Source of the DNA: Bombyx mori
Lineage: Eukaryota; Arthropoda; Insecta; Lepidoptera; Bombycidae
Assembly (NCBI RefSeq): GCF_030269925.1
Contig: NC_085110.1
Coordinates: 4,464,001-4,528,000 of the forward strand
DNA: 64,000 bases
Direction: 5' to 3'
The position numbers and the translations under genes are program-made. The notes beneath the pieces were generated by a model that saw only the letters and a program-made list of their open reading frames with translations, was not told where the DNA came from and made no database searches. Every line of letters begins with the position of its first letter. The stretch's first letter is position 1. Below are positions 1 to 10,745 of the stretch, piece by piece.

Positions 1-91
1 ACTAATGTAGTTGGCCTATATTTTATTAAGAGTTTTCAAGGGCTGATTGGCATGATACGCGATTGATTCATCTTTAGTTTGAACTTTTTTT

Positions 92-262
92 ATTACTACA
101 CAAGCTCACGACCCACCTGGTCACAGAAGCTTATAGATATCATCACGTGAAGGTCGCTACGCTAAGCTTCAATTATGTAACGGCTGCATCGCCATAAAAC
201 TCGAATGCATTACTGCTTCGCGGTAAACGTGGCCGAAAACCGACCCGTACGCCCTCACAAAT
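92..262 (-). mobile_element. Degenerate Bm1 SINE
   Basis: Recognisable landmarks in order are AAGCTCACGACCCACCTGGT, ATAGATATCATCACGT, AACGGCTGC and CGAATGCATTACTGCTTCGC. They match the reverse complement of Bm1 with many substitutions and small gaps. Confidence 0.6.
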
Positions 263-942
263 AAAAGACGAAATATATATTAAGAAAAACTATTTAATGA
301 AGTTACATACATGGGATATAATCATTTAGAATAACTGCTACATTTTATTAGCTTATACGGTACACACGCTTACAATGTTCATCCCGCAAAACAATACAGA
401 CTATTTCACGCATCGCGCCGACTTTATCGACGCGTCGGATTCGGTGCGGTCATCTGAGGGCTTAGAACTGAAACGAGCCAAACGAAACATAAAGCGTAAA
501 CGTACTCGAACACAATGTGAAGCTGTTGACCTAAAAATCAATATTCACACGGGCCTCGTAATAAACGTCTATGGGCTTCACGAATCGAAGGTCCCATCCA
601 TAAACATTTTGATGTGAAATACGGGCTTCGTGAACGGCGCTCATGTGGCGCAACAACGCGACCAAAGGCTTAGGTATAGGCTAAAGGATCTAACACGATA
701 CGTCAAGATCATATAGGCCGTGAATTCGTTGACCCCTGATTTTTGTTTCATAACATTTATGGTTTGTTCGGTTATTAATCAGAAGACGGGAGCGTGCTAT
801 CCAGGCTTCCTCCAGCTACTGATTATTCTTGAAAATCGTCTTTAGTACCAGTACCCTAATTATCTTAACTGACTAGATCTTTTTATCTGATGCTCGTAAT
901 TATGTATGTACGTATTGGCGTAAAAGCATGTTCTGATTAGGT

Positions 943-1188
943 TACTGGTGGTGGTGGACCTCTTGTGAGTCCGCACGGTAAGGTACCACCACCACGCCTA
1001 TTTCTGCCGTGAAGCAGTAATGCGTTTCGGTTTGAAGGGTGAGGCAGCTGTTGTAACTATACTGAGACCTTAGAACTTATATATCAAGGTGGGTGGGGCA
1101 TTTACGTTGTAGAAGTCTAGGGGCTCCAATAACAACTTAACACCAGGTGGGCTGTGAGCTCGTCTATCCATCTAAGCCATAAAAAAAA
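943..1188 (+). mobile_element. Bm1 SINE, 5'-truncated
   Basis: Runs from CTGGTGGTGGTGGACCTCTTG through the GAAGCAGTAATGCGTTTCGG and CTGAGACCTTAGAACTTAT blocks to CATCTAAGCCATAAAAAAAA. It has the typical length of about 245 bp for truncated Bm1 copies. Confidence 0.92.
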
Positions 1189-1238
1189 GGTTGATTCGAC
1201 CATTTTTGAAGCTTGAATTGAAACTTGATAATTGAAAC

Positions 1239-1352
1239 TTTTTTTTATTGCCCTTGTAGTCAGACGAGCATACGGCCCACCTGATGGTGAGTGGTTACCG
1301 TCGCCCATGGACTTCAACAATGCCAGGGGCAGAGCCAAGCCGCTGCCTACCA
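1239..1352 (-). mobile_element. BMC1-like LINE 3' end
   Basis: Poly(T), then ATTGCCCTTGTAGTCAGACG, CGGCCCACCTGATGG and the AATGCCAGGGGCAGAGCCAA block, ending at GCTGCCTACC. This is the reverse complement of the shared LINE tail seen complete at 35075-35421. The family name is from memory. Confidence 0.85.
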
Positions 1353-1984
1353 ATTGCTGTTTAACTGTAATCCAATAACACTGTCGATAATTTTACAATG
1401 GCTAAGAGTAAACTCTCCTTGTATAATCTAAAAAAAAAAATCTTCTGTATATGGTATTTAAAAAAAAAATATTATACGTGCTCGATCTTTAGCTCCAAAT
1501 GTGGGAACTCTACAAGTTTTATATTTTATTGCTTTCAATGTACGAGCTTATCATCCAGCTGATGCTAAGTAATTCGAAAAGTTCTAAAGAGAGTTGGCTA
1601 GCACGTCGTGTAAAGAGAGTCAAATACTTGTTGAGTACTAGTTCCCACAATTGAGTTTCTGATCTGCTTAATACAATGCATAATATATTAAGGTATTGTA
1701 CAACCCAAAGAGCAGTGTGTCACGTCTTAACAGGCACCTGGCTATAACAATTAATGGCAGGTCAACTGATGTCTGATGAATATTCACAGTGCATGTATAA
1801 TGTGAAAATTGCTGCACCATTCTCTCGCTGAATATGCGTTGGACATCATCCACGCTTTGTTAAAGCGGGTCGATGACCTGATACATTTCAAAACATAGTA
1901 TCATATTATTCAGTTCATTTAATATTTTTAGAATTGGCTTTTGATGAATGAAGTCTAGATATAGGCTCACAAATGCGATAGTTG

Positions 1985-2090
1985 GTGCCCTAGGGGGCAT
2001 TGGCTGTCTCCAAAACTGAATGCATGACTATTTCGCGACAGACATAGGCCCATTGGCGGTATCTCTCTTGCGGACTTCATAATCTACCCC
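1985..2090 (-). mobile_element. Very old Bm1 SINE fragment
   Basis: GGCTGTCTCCAAAACTGAATGC, then ACTATTTCGCGACAGACATA and CTTGCGGACTTCATAA, line up with the Bm1 blocks GGCTGCC...GAAACGC, ACTGCTTCACGGCAGAAATA and GTGCGGACTCACAA. Divergence is high. Confidence 0.45.
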
Positions 2091-2499
2091 ACTCCAGTAA
2101 ATTAGGTCTTATAATAAATATCGAAGCTTTAATTGTTTTGCTGTAGAATGTTATTCTTGAATCGTGGAAGTTGTTCGTGAACAAATGATTTGAGTCTGGG
2201 AAAAGTCGCTCGATACATGTTTCATCCTTTAGGACATGAAGACTTCAGATTCAAGTGAATTGAACAAATATCCCCCTTGAAAATCTTCCCCTTAAAACTG
2301 AAACACATTATCGCCAAGTGGCTAAGAGTGATAAGATTTTTCGATACAGAAATGAGGTGAAGGTCTTTGAAACCGGTACACATATTTAAATATAATGAGC
2401 ATCATTACTACTACTTTACTATTAAGTATTAACTTAAGATTTATACTGTTCATCTACGGTAGTACGTGTGATGAACGTTCATTATGTACGAGATTAGAT

Positions 2500-3480
2500 A
2501 AGCGGTGTGCTTGCGCAATGCGGAGCAGTTGACAGGAGATCGGCATCGGCCGTGCCTATCGATCCCATGCTAATTGGGCCCGTATGCACTGCGACGGGCA
2601 TATCTTCGCCGCATTCCCGCCATCCCGCCAACCCGCCACCCGTCCAAAGAGATACAGCAAAATTTATTGCACGAACAATTTATATAATTGACGTGCGACA
2701 AAAAAGCGAGAGTGCACACCCATCCAGGCCAGATTCGGATCCGTAATTACGTCTCGTCACAGCCCGTCGACGAGCAATTTTTATAGGTATTTCTGGTCGA
2801 ATTTCTGTTGAGCGTTCGTCCTCTGATTTTATGAAAGGAATGCCAATTTTAAGATTTTTCGCTATCGGTCTGAGGAATGCCGAGGGAGTGGGAGGCTCGG
2901 CTGCAGCTTGGGAACGGGCCCGCCCTGCGCATGCCGCAGTTTTTCTGCGACGTTGCGCTGTCGATAGAGCACCGCAGCCGCGACACTCGCTCGTCATTAT
3001 AAATCCGCGGCGGTGAGCTCAGAGCCGCGCATTCCGAGCGCTCCACCCGTGTTATGCGCTGTAATTATCGCAAAACTCGGTCCCGACTCGAAATATGTCG
3101 TTGGGAACGGAGGACATGACGTTCTCATCACCGAAACTTTGTATATATTGTTTTTTTATCGGACATTTACCTCAAAATATGTTAAGCTTCGCAGTCCGCC
3201 CGACGTCGACCGCCGCCAATATTTTGGTGCGTCGGAACTGTCCTTTTTTGCGTCCGATGCCACGAGAGCTTCTGGAATTCGGTATTCGTGTCCTTTGAAT
3301 TATTCAGTGAAATTGTCGATCGATCAATAAAACCGATGGAATCAAATCGATTCACACTTGAAACTTGCAGGACTTCAATAACTCGAGGTTTTTGCGAGAT
3401 CAAAATACTTGGAAGTCGTTCCGCCACTCAGCTCCAGTCAATCACTCGCACGTGCGGTAGCTACGTGGGCATCTCATGAA
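2500..3480. promoter_or_regulatory. GC/CpG-rich island, function unknown
   Basis: This roughly 1-kb stretch is clearly richer in G+C and CpG than its AT-rich surroundings. It has several overlapping short ORFs on both strands, none with a recognised domain. On the plus strand TATAAAT lies at 2998-3004, followed by GCGGCGG and CATTCCG near 3030. It could be an enhancer or promoter of an unannotated transcript, or a remnant of old coding sequence. I cannot decide which. Confidence 0.3.
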
Positions 3481-5776
3481 AATGCTGCCAACGATTTTCT
3501 CGTGAATAGTTGGAACCTGATTTTGTATTAGCGGCCGCGAGCATAATGTCTGTACTTTATTGAGACGTAGCATACGACACGAATATGAATGTCGAAGAGA
3601 TGGCCATGCGATCAGTTATGGAAGGAAATACGTAATTAATTATCTTGAGTCTAGTTTGCTGACAGCATAGGATTCTTTTTGCTCGTTAAAGCGATTGAGC
3701 ACTGATCTATTGCCTGTTGAGTTCGCTGTCTTGATTATGAGATTTGAGTATTAAAGATAGTTTGGTGAGCTTTTTAATACGATTAATTGAAAACGTTTGC
3801 ATTTCATCACTTCACATCTGGTATTTTCGAACTGCGCTTCTGAATAAGAGCTTAGGGATGAATAGAATAGTATCCGCATCGATTACATACAATATTTACT
3901 AGCTTCGAAATGCATTCGAGATATCGATTAGCGGCCGTAGAACTAGTATAATATTCAAGTGCTATAAGTAGTCGTTTAAACATTAATCACTAGTAATAAT
4001 CCCATAAATTATGTTGATATACCTTCGCGAGGATGCCTTCGGGACACGTCAAATTGAGAAGATAACGCGGGCGGACGCGCGATCATCTCAAGCCCATATG
4101 TGAAATTGCTGAGAATTTTGCAATTTTAATTTTATTTATAACGAACTGGCACAAGGCACGAGAAAAATGAGATTTTTCAAACAAGATGTAGGTTTTGACA
4201 GTTATATAAATAGAAATCATTATCGCTTTAAAGCGATACTGAGCTTAGGACGTCTTCTAAGCCCGCATGGGTGGGTTGGTTTCACCCACACATTTGGAAA
4301 TATTGGCACTGGTAGAACAATCTCCTATTCTTGTCAAGAATCTATGACACGCTCTAGTTACAAAAGTAGGTCAACAGTTGTATTATAATAATCAGACCCC
4401 CCTTATATCTGAAAATGGGCAAGTATGATCACGTCTTTCATTCTTCTGCTTAGTCACATTATATTTATGGCTATAAGTCTTGTCTCTAAAATGCCTTCGA
4501 TAATAATATTCTTTTTTGAGGTCGATCGTCTTAGAATCCAGTGAAAGTTGTTGTTTTTATCTGGCCTTCTTATTTACAAAAATAATGTTAATTATGTATT
4601 AATAAAATAGTAGTTGATTAGTGGTGCTAAGTTGTAGATGACTTATGGTTTATTCCTTTTTGGATTACGCTACATCTTAACAATTGTAACACATCGCATA
4701 TCGAACGGACGTTCCCGCTAGATACTGATAAACTGAAACTCGCTTCTCGATACGGATCGGAGTCGTCGTCTGAGGCGACTTTAAATTAACTGTTCACGCA
4801 CTTCTGTTCAGGAATTTTAGATTTGAGATGGATGCGAGCGCTCGCCCGATCTGTACACAGCCGGTGCGCTTAATAAACACATGATTTTGTATTATCGACG
4901 ATGCTCATTAAAAAAGAACGACTTATTACCATAACGAAGATTGTCATTGCGTGCAAAATGAAGGTAGGTTTCTTTTTGTTGGTTTTACATTGCGGTCTCT
5001 CGCGATAGAGTTTGTTTCGAACGTAGTTAGGTCCGGGATTCGCGTCGTATTTGTCAAGTTGAAGTTATCGAGAAAAACTTTCGCTGCCGGCTTTCGATTT
5101 CGGAAGAAGCACGACGTTCTGTCCGCACGAGGGCCGTAAATCAAAACGTTACATATCCTAGTCACCGCGAATGATTTGTCGGAAAATATCCGATTTCGCG
5201 CGACGGAGAAAACTAACAGCTATCGCGACGTCCCAGCGAAATTCCTCCACGTTGTCCGTCCGTCCTCGTTGCTCATGTCGAGTGAAACACGCGACAATTG
5301 CCTCGTGCGAGTATCGTATGTCGGACAGGGCCGGGTCGTAAACATGTATGTCGTACCCGCTACCTACGTCCTGGGACTCCGGGCCGCTCGTAAAACGCTC
5401 ATAACAGCCTTTATTACCGCTTACGTTAAGAAGGAGCCGCTCTTGTATATATTCCGCCACTAAAATATCAATAAACGTATACATTCGATATTTAATATGT
5501 CAAATTGCACTAATTAAATCGTACTCGTGATGGCGTATTAAAACTTAGATTGCCCGATAATTACTACGAGAAGGACGCATAAAAGTGTTATTGCCCGGAA
5601 ATTCAATGTAATTATATTTCGATAGCGTCTCTTTTGATAGGATCGAGAAAGTAGTTCGCAATCAGTGAGATGTTCGTATTTATAAACGCGACAGAATTTT
5701 TGTTTTTAACACTCTCGATAAAACTAGTATTGCTACATATTATGTATTTGTTGCCACGGATACTTATCCGTATTAT

Positions 5777-5818
5777 TAGTAAATAATAAATCCATACTTA
5801 TGGATTTATTATTTACTA
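5777..5818. repeat. Perfect 20-bp inverted repeat, 2-nt spacer
   Basis: The left arm (5777-5796) and right arm (5799-5818) are exact reverse complements around CT; the core is AATCCATACTTATGGATT. It lies directly at the left edge of the RTE-type element that starts CTAGCGGCCCGTCC. Confidence 0.9.
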
Positions 5819-5883
5819 GCGGCCCGTCCCGGCTTCGCTTGGGTAGTAGCACACGCGATGTAAAGAATTTTAGGTAATTTTTA

Positions 5884-6047
5884 AGCTATTGCATAGATTT
5901 TAACGCGGGCCTTGAGCCCGAAATCATGAAATTCCGTAACGAAAAAAACCTAACACCCCAACTCCGCCTACCATGTAGCTCGCGTTCAACACATTCACAC
6001 GTTGCGCTTGTGTAGTGTTTGTGAATAAGCGCGTGGCGCGACGTCAC
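5884..6047 (+). mobile_element. MITE, truncated copy nested in the RTE element
   Basis: Preceded by TTA, it begins AGCTATTGCATAG and matches the complete MITE at 8426-8784 for about 160 bp (CGCGGGCCTTGAGC, CATGAAATTCCGTAACG, GTGAATAAGCGCGTGGCG). It then breaks off at ACGTCAC. A decayed right end may survive just before 6150. Confidence 0.85.
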
Positions 6048-6060
6048 ACTGCATTTTGTT

Positions 6061-6126
6061 TGTTTTATTGCATAGATGGGTGGACGAGCTCACGGCCCAC
6101 CTGATGTTAAGTGGTTACTGGAGCCC
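6061..6126 (-). mobile_element. Bm1 SINE tail fragment inside the MITE
   Basis: TTATTGCATAGATGGGTGGA...GGTTACTGGAGCCCA is the reverse-complemented last 65 bp of Bm1. It replaces the right part of the MITE. Confidence 0.85.
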
Positions 6127-6555
6127 AGATACATTTGCAACTTTTTTTTACACATTGGGTTACATTATTAGAGTTTTAGTGAGGAACCAAATTTTTTTGG
6201 AAATATAATAAATATAGCCTATGTTACCCGGGGATAGTGTAGCTTGCCAACAGTGAAATAATTTTTTAAATCGGTTCAATAGTTTCGGAGCCAATTCAGT
6301 ACAAACAAACAATCAAACCTTGCCTCTTTATTATATTAGTACTGATGATTACCAATGATATGATACATATTTACAGATGATTTCATTGATATACGCCGAT
6401 AATAATATCGGATAACGTACATTACAAAGATAGCCAGAGACGTGGTTTTACCTCTTGAACGAAAAGACAATACATCGAGATGTCGAGACGACCGCATCGG
6501 AATGTCCACGAACTCGAACGTTTTATCTCATCTGATTAATTTAAATATTTAGCGC

Positions 6556-6563
6556 TATAAATA
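6556..6563 (+). promoter_or_regulatory. TATA-box-like motif before a G-rich tract
   Basis: TATAAATA sits about 30 bp before GCTGGGAGAGGGGAGGG. It is followed by a more GC-rich 500 bp with unrecognised short ORFs. Chance occurrence is quite possible in AT-rich DNA. Confidence 0.15.
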
Positions 6564-6826
6564 CAGGCCGACGTAGGTAGTGCGCTGGGAGAGGGGAGGG
6601 GAGGGTGGCGGTAACGTTGGCTGTCGACTTGGAGCGCAGGCGCATGCGAGCAATTGCGTCAATGTCAGGGATGTCAGCGCGGGGCCATTGTGGACCCCGT
6701 GCCCGATATACGAGCGTGGTTCTGATTTATGGACGTCGAAACCCAGGGCAGCGGACGCCGAATAAAGAGCTTTCTCACGCTACCGAGCGCACGCGAACTC
6801 GCCCGAGAGAACCCGTACCAGGGATA

Positions 6827-6976
6827 TTTTTTTTATTTTTTTATTGCCCTTGTAGTCAGACGAGCATACGGCCCACCTGATGGTGAGTGGTTACCGTCGC
6901 CCATGGACTTCAGCAATGCCAGGGGCAGAGCCAAGCCGCTGCCTACCGCTTATTACTCTCCACAAGCCCCTTTTAA
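6827..6976 (-). mobile_element. BMC1-like LINE 3' end
   Basis: Poly(T), TTATTGCCCTTGTAGTCAGA, the CCCATGGACTTCAGCAATGC block and ACTCTCCACAAGCC. It is close to the consensus of the other copies, so relatively young. Confidence 0.88.
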
Positions 6977-8425
6977 ATGGTACCCACCATTTAAACGAAG
7001 CGGTCGTTTCTCATTCCGTTGCCCCGGATATTTTACGTTCGTAATACGATACGACACTGTCCGGCTCTTTCTGTAGTTAGCGCGTTCGTTTTTCCCTCGC
7101 GCTCGCTATTGTTCACTTGTCAATTTCTTAAGCTAATGCGAGTAAGCGGTTCATTATGCGGTGCCGTGAGTCCGCGACGCGCTTTTGCGTGTTGTGACAT
7201 CAACCACCCACCGGAAGGGGCCGAGCGTCATTCAATACTTCACTCAGTACTTTATTCAACTACGTCCGATGGCTAATTTGAATGGATTGTGCCGGTTTAA
7301 TGAGAATAATTAGCTCTGTCAATGCATTCATCGGTGCAACGGAAAATTTTACCGGCCTCTTCGTGCAGTTAGCTTTTGTTTTACTACTTAACGCTTAATT
7401 AACGTGGAAGGATGGCCACGACAAGGGTAACGTTACGTGTCCATTTGGAAATATTACAACAGTTACGCGATTCATTGACGACAAAATTAACTTTAGAATG
7501 ACACCACAGAAAATTTAATTTATTCCAATTATGAAGTGGGTTATATTATGTATGTTAAACAAGAATAGCTTTTTTGTTTTTGGTTATAAAAGCCACCCAG
7601 CTGATGTACATAGCGATATACGGTAGGTACCTATTAGAACGCGAAGCCACCAATTTTGAGACAACGGATCATTGATTCGATTATTTTATTATAGTTTCGA
7701 TTATTGCAATATATTAGTTTACTTTCAGACTTGAACGTATAAATTCGCGGCAGAAATGGGATGGTGTTACTTAGACGTGCCTAATCCCAGTAAATACCAT
7801 AAGTACTTACGGAGATTAGTAAATTCCGAAAGACTTAATGTCAAGCCAAGAAACGAACTAGACCCAATTAAAATTGTATTTCTTGTCGTGGAACTGAAGA
7901 TATAATAAAATGCTGCCAGGCTCGGTAATTTCGTATGTGACACGCCGCAATCGGTCAAGCGAGTGGAATACCGAGCAAAACGACTTCCTTTATTTTCCTC
8001 AATTAAACACACAAAAAAAAGTTGATTAGTTCCGAAACATTTACAAAGTCAAAAACTCCATTAGGTGCCAGTAAAATATTTTACTTTGAAACCGGTGCGT
8101 AGAAAAGTGACGTCACAACAAAATTTATTGTATTATGGTATGATAATACAGAAAGATTGTGTAATGAGTAAAAGTAAAAAAAAATACCGATACCTTTAAA
8201 ACGTTTTGGCGGTTGAGATGTCGATTACTCGCTCGATTTTTGGACTTTCAAATAACAAGAGCTATTGTTTATTCTACCGTACACAAGCAGAGCTGACATG
8301 TTCTGTATAAAGCGCTTATAAATATGTAACTCTTCCTTATACGGGGCAGTGCGATCGTTTGTCAGACACGTGAAGACTATAATAAAATAAAGCGCGGATT
8401 TCAAGGATTTATTAACACGATATTA

Positions 8426-8784
8426 AGCTATTGCATAGCTTTTATCGCGGGCCTTGAGCGTGAGGACCGAATCATGAAATTCCGTAACGAAAAAAACCTA
8501 ACACCCCTCACTCCGCCTACCATGTAGCTCGCGTTCAACACATTCACACGTTGCGCTTGTGTAGTGTTTGTGAATAAGCGCGTGGCGTGACGTCATGCGC
8601 ATCATGAAAAGTCTGCCCATCTCTCTCTCGCGTGGTCTAGGTTATGAGTGTGAAGGGGACAGTTAAGGTTTTGCTTTTATTAATGTTTATTATAGCGTGG
8701 TCTTGTTTTATTATTGTTTTAATATTAAATTATCATTGTCTAATTATAATTGCATAAGTTGATAAAAAATGCTATGCAATAGCT
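8426..8784. mobile_element. Complete MITE with 13-bp TIRs and TTA target duplication
   Basis: The terminal inverted repeats AGCTATTGCATAG (8426-8438) and CTATGCAATAGCT (8772-8784) are perfect. Both ends are flanked by TTA (8423-8425 and 8785-8787). The element is 359 bp with no coding capacity. A 3-bp TTA/TAA duplication is typical of the PIF/Harbinger superfamily, which is the likely source of its transposase. A second truncated copy lies at 5884-6047. Confidence 0.9.
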
Positions 8785-10179
8785 TTACCGCGGCAGTTTC
8801 CGAGTGCCACACGTTTTATTTTATTTTAATACGTCTTTACATTTGCTCAGTACACGAGTGTATTAAAATTCACGTGTCGATGTTCAATAGGTACCAGTTG
8901 ACACGTCATTCGAACAGTGTCAGCTACGAGCTTCCATTAAGCAATTAAGTCAAGTTTCGAGAGTTTTTTAATGAGCTGAATCAGTGAGTTGCCGAAGTCA
9001 ATCATATATATCGATAAATGAGTGTCGATTTCTCGAATCTCAGAGCCTGGACGGGCATCGGCCGTAAGAATACAGATTAGATACGACGCGCGCCCCGGAT
9101 GTTACACTATAATTAAGAACATTTACGTGTTGAGGGGCGCCAAATTTATCGCCGAGTTTTTTGTCGATATGAAGCCATTCTTGGGTATTTATGTGCGCCT
9201 CTCGGGGCATGTGTGAGGTCTCGTGGGTCCAGTAGTCAGGTTATCGTGTGGTAATCTTTACGAGCCTCTGCGGACTCCTCGCGGCGACCCGCCGACAGTT
9301 AATGGCCCTACGAGATTAGTATAGGGCCTTGGATCCCAATATTTTGGGAGTTCGTGTTTGTGGCTTTGTTTATAGCTTAATTAGGCTGTTTTGTTTAAGT
9401 GAAAATCAACCTAGCCGTCGACGCTAGTCAGATAAGGTGTCGAGGTATTTACGATTTGATATCGTTACACTTAAAGTTTACGTACGGACCTCTTTGTTTT
9501 GATTGAACATTGACATTAATTTACTGTTGAAACTGAAGAATTATATTACTATGATTACTCATCTATATAAAAGTTTTTTTAATCACTGTATTTTTAGAGA
9601 TACCGTATTTATTGTATTATATGAATTGATGTTCTTTTTTTAGAAGTCGTCATCATTATTTTTTCACATAAATACTATAATATTATTGATGTTCTTTTTT
9701 TTAGAGGTACGTAGTCGTCATTAAAATTTCACACGCTCTGTGTCATTAAATCATTACACAGAGAACGGACATCACATGGAAATCATTAAGTGGATAAGTG
9801 AAATATAATTTAGCTCACCGGTAATCGGACGGTTACTGATAAAGAAATTTAAATAAGAATAAAGTCCTTTTTTGTTGATAAAGATTTGACACATATAAAA
9901 AAAAACGAAGCGAAGAATGCACCGACTTACTAATGAAAGGGACCGATTAACGATGATCTTTTTTCCATATGTATATTGATACAGGCTGATTTTTTTTGGT
10001 ATATACATATATACGTGTAATTAATTTTGGATTATTGAAAAAAAAAGAGTTTTTATTTTGACAATATTGTTTACTTTTTGTTAACTGGTTAATTCGATCA
10101 AAGGTTTCGAAATACAAATTCGTGGCTTGGTTGTAGATGCAAGTTTATCGTTACTAACTTTATAGGGAAATGTTGATTT

Positions 10180-10500
10180 CTAACACGTCATTACGGATCC
10201 TCCCGATCCATTAACGGTGCTTTTAGGTACCACAAGCACCGGTCACCGTCCTTGTCGAACCCGTCGCTTGCGACGAAGGGCTCGACGAGCGAATTAACCC
10301 ACAGACACAGCCCACTGAGTTTCTCGCCGGATCTTCTCAGTGGGTCTCGTTTCCGATCCGATGATAGATTCTGCGAAGTACTGCTCTTGCTAGGGTCAAT
10401 GTTAGCAACACTTTCGGTTTGGGCTCCGTGAGTTCACCTACATGTTATGAAGCTGAAATAGCCTCTCAAGGCTATCAGCATAAGTACGAGAAAAAAAAAA
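10180..10500 (+). mobile_element. Interspersed LINE-like tail, family C
   Basis: I use family C for a poly(A)-ended repeat seen about a dozen times here. Landmarks in this copy are CCGATCCATTAACGGTGCTT, GCACCGGTCACCGTCCTTG, CAGCCCACTGAGTTTCTCGC, CTGCTCTTGCTAGG and CTCTCAAGGCTATCAGCATA, then the A-run. It probably belongs to a 5'-truncated non-LTR element; I cannot name the family. Confidence 0.85.
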
Positions 10501-10509
10501 GTTGATATT

Positions 10510-10745
10510 TTATATGGGCTTTGTAGCCGTCGCTGAGTATTCTTCACAAGCATTGCTTGAAGAAGGACACGTTACAGGAAAATCCGTGTATGGGAATTCA
10601 TTCTAGAACCGAATCGTAAAAGGATCAACAGGATGTAGAGGGAATCATCTCGAAATAATCAGAACACTTCCCATGAAACATACGCTACAAAACATCTAAG
10701 TCTCTTAGCAGACTCAGAGGCTCTATACGCTAATCACGATAATGC
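10510..10745 (-). mobile_element. Old BMC1-like LINE coding remnant
   Basis: CTTGAAGAAGGACACGTTACAG, ATCATCTCGAAATAATCAGA, CATGAAACATACGCTACAAA and CAGACTCAGAGGCTCTATAC follow the order of the LINE segment at 18438-18878, with deletions and many changes. Confidence 0.65.

Larger units (their letters stand above)
5816..6345 (+). mobile_element. RTE-type LINE 3' end carrying nested insertions
   Basis: Starts CTAGCGGCCCGTCCCGGCTT and contains GCACACGCGATGTAAAG...GGTAATTT. After the insertions it resumes TTTACACATTGGGTTACATT, then TTCAATAGTTTCGGAGCC, AAACAAACAATCAAACC and TTATATTAGTA. The copy at 43018-43460 has the same blocks uninterrupted, which shows where the MITE and Bm1 landed. Confidence 0.8.
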
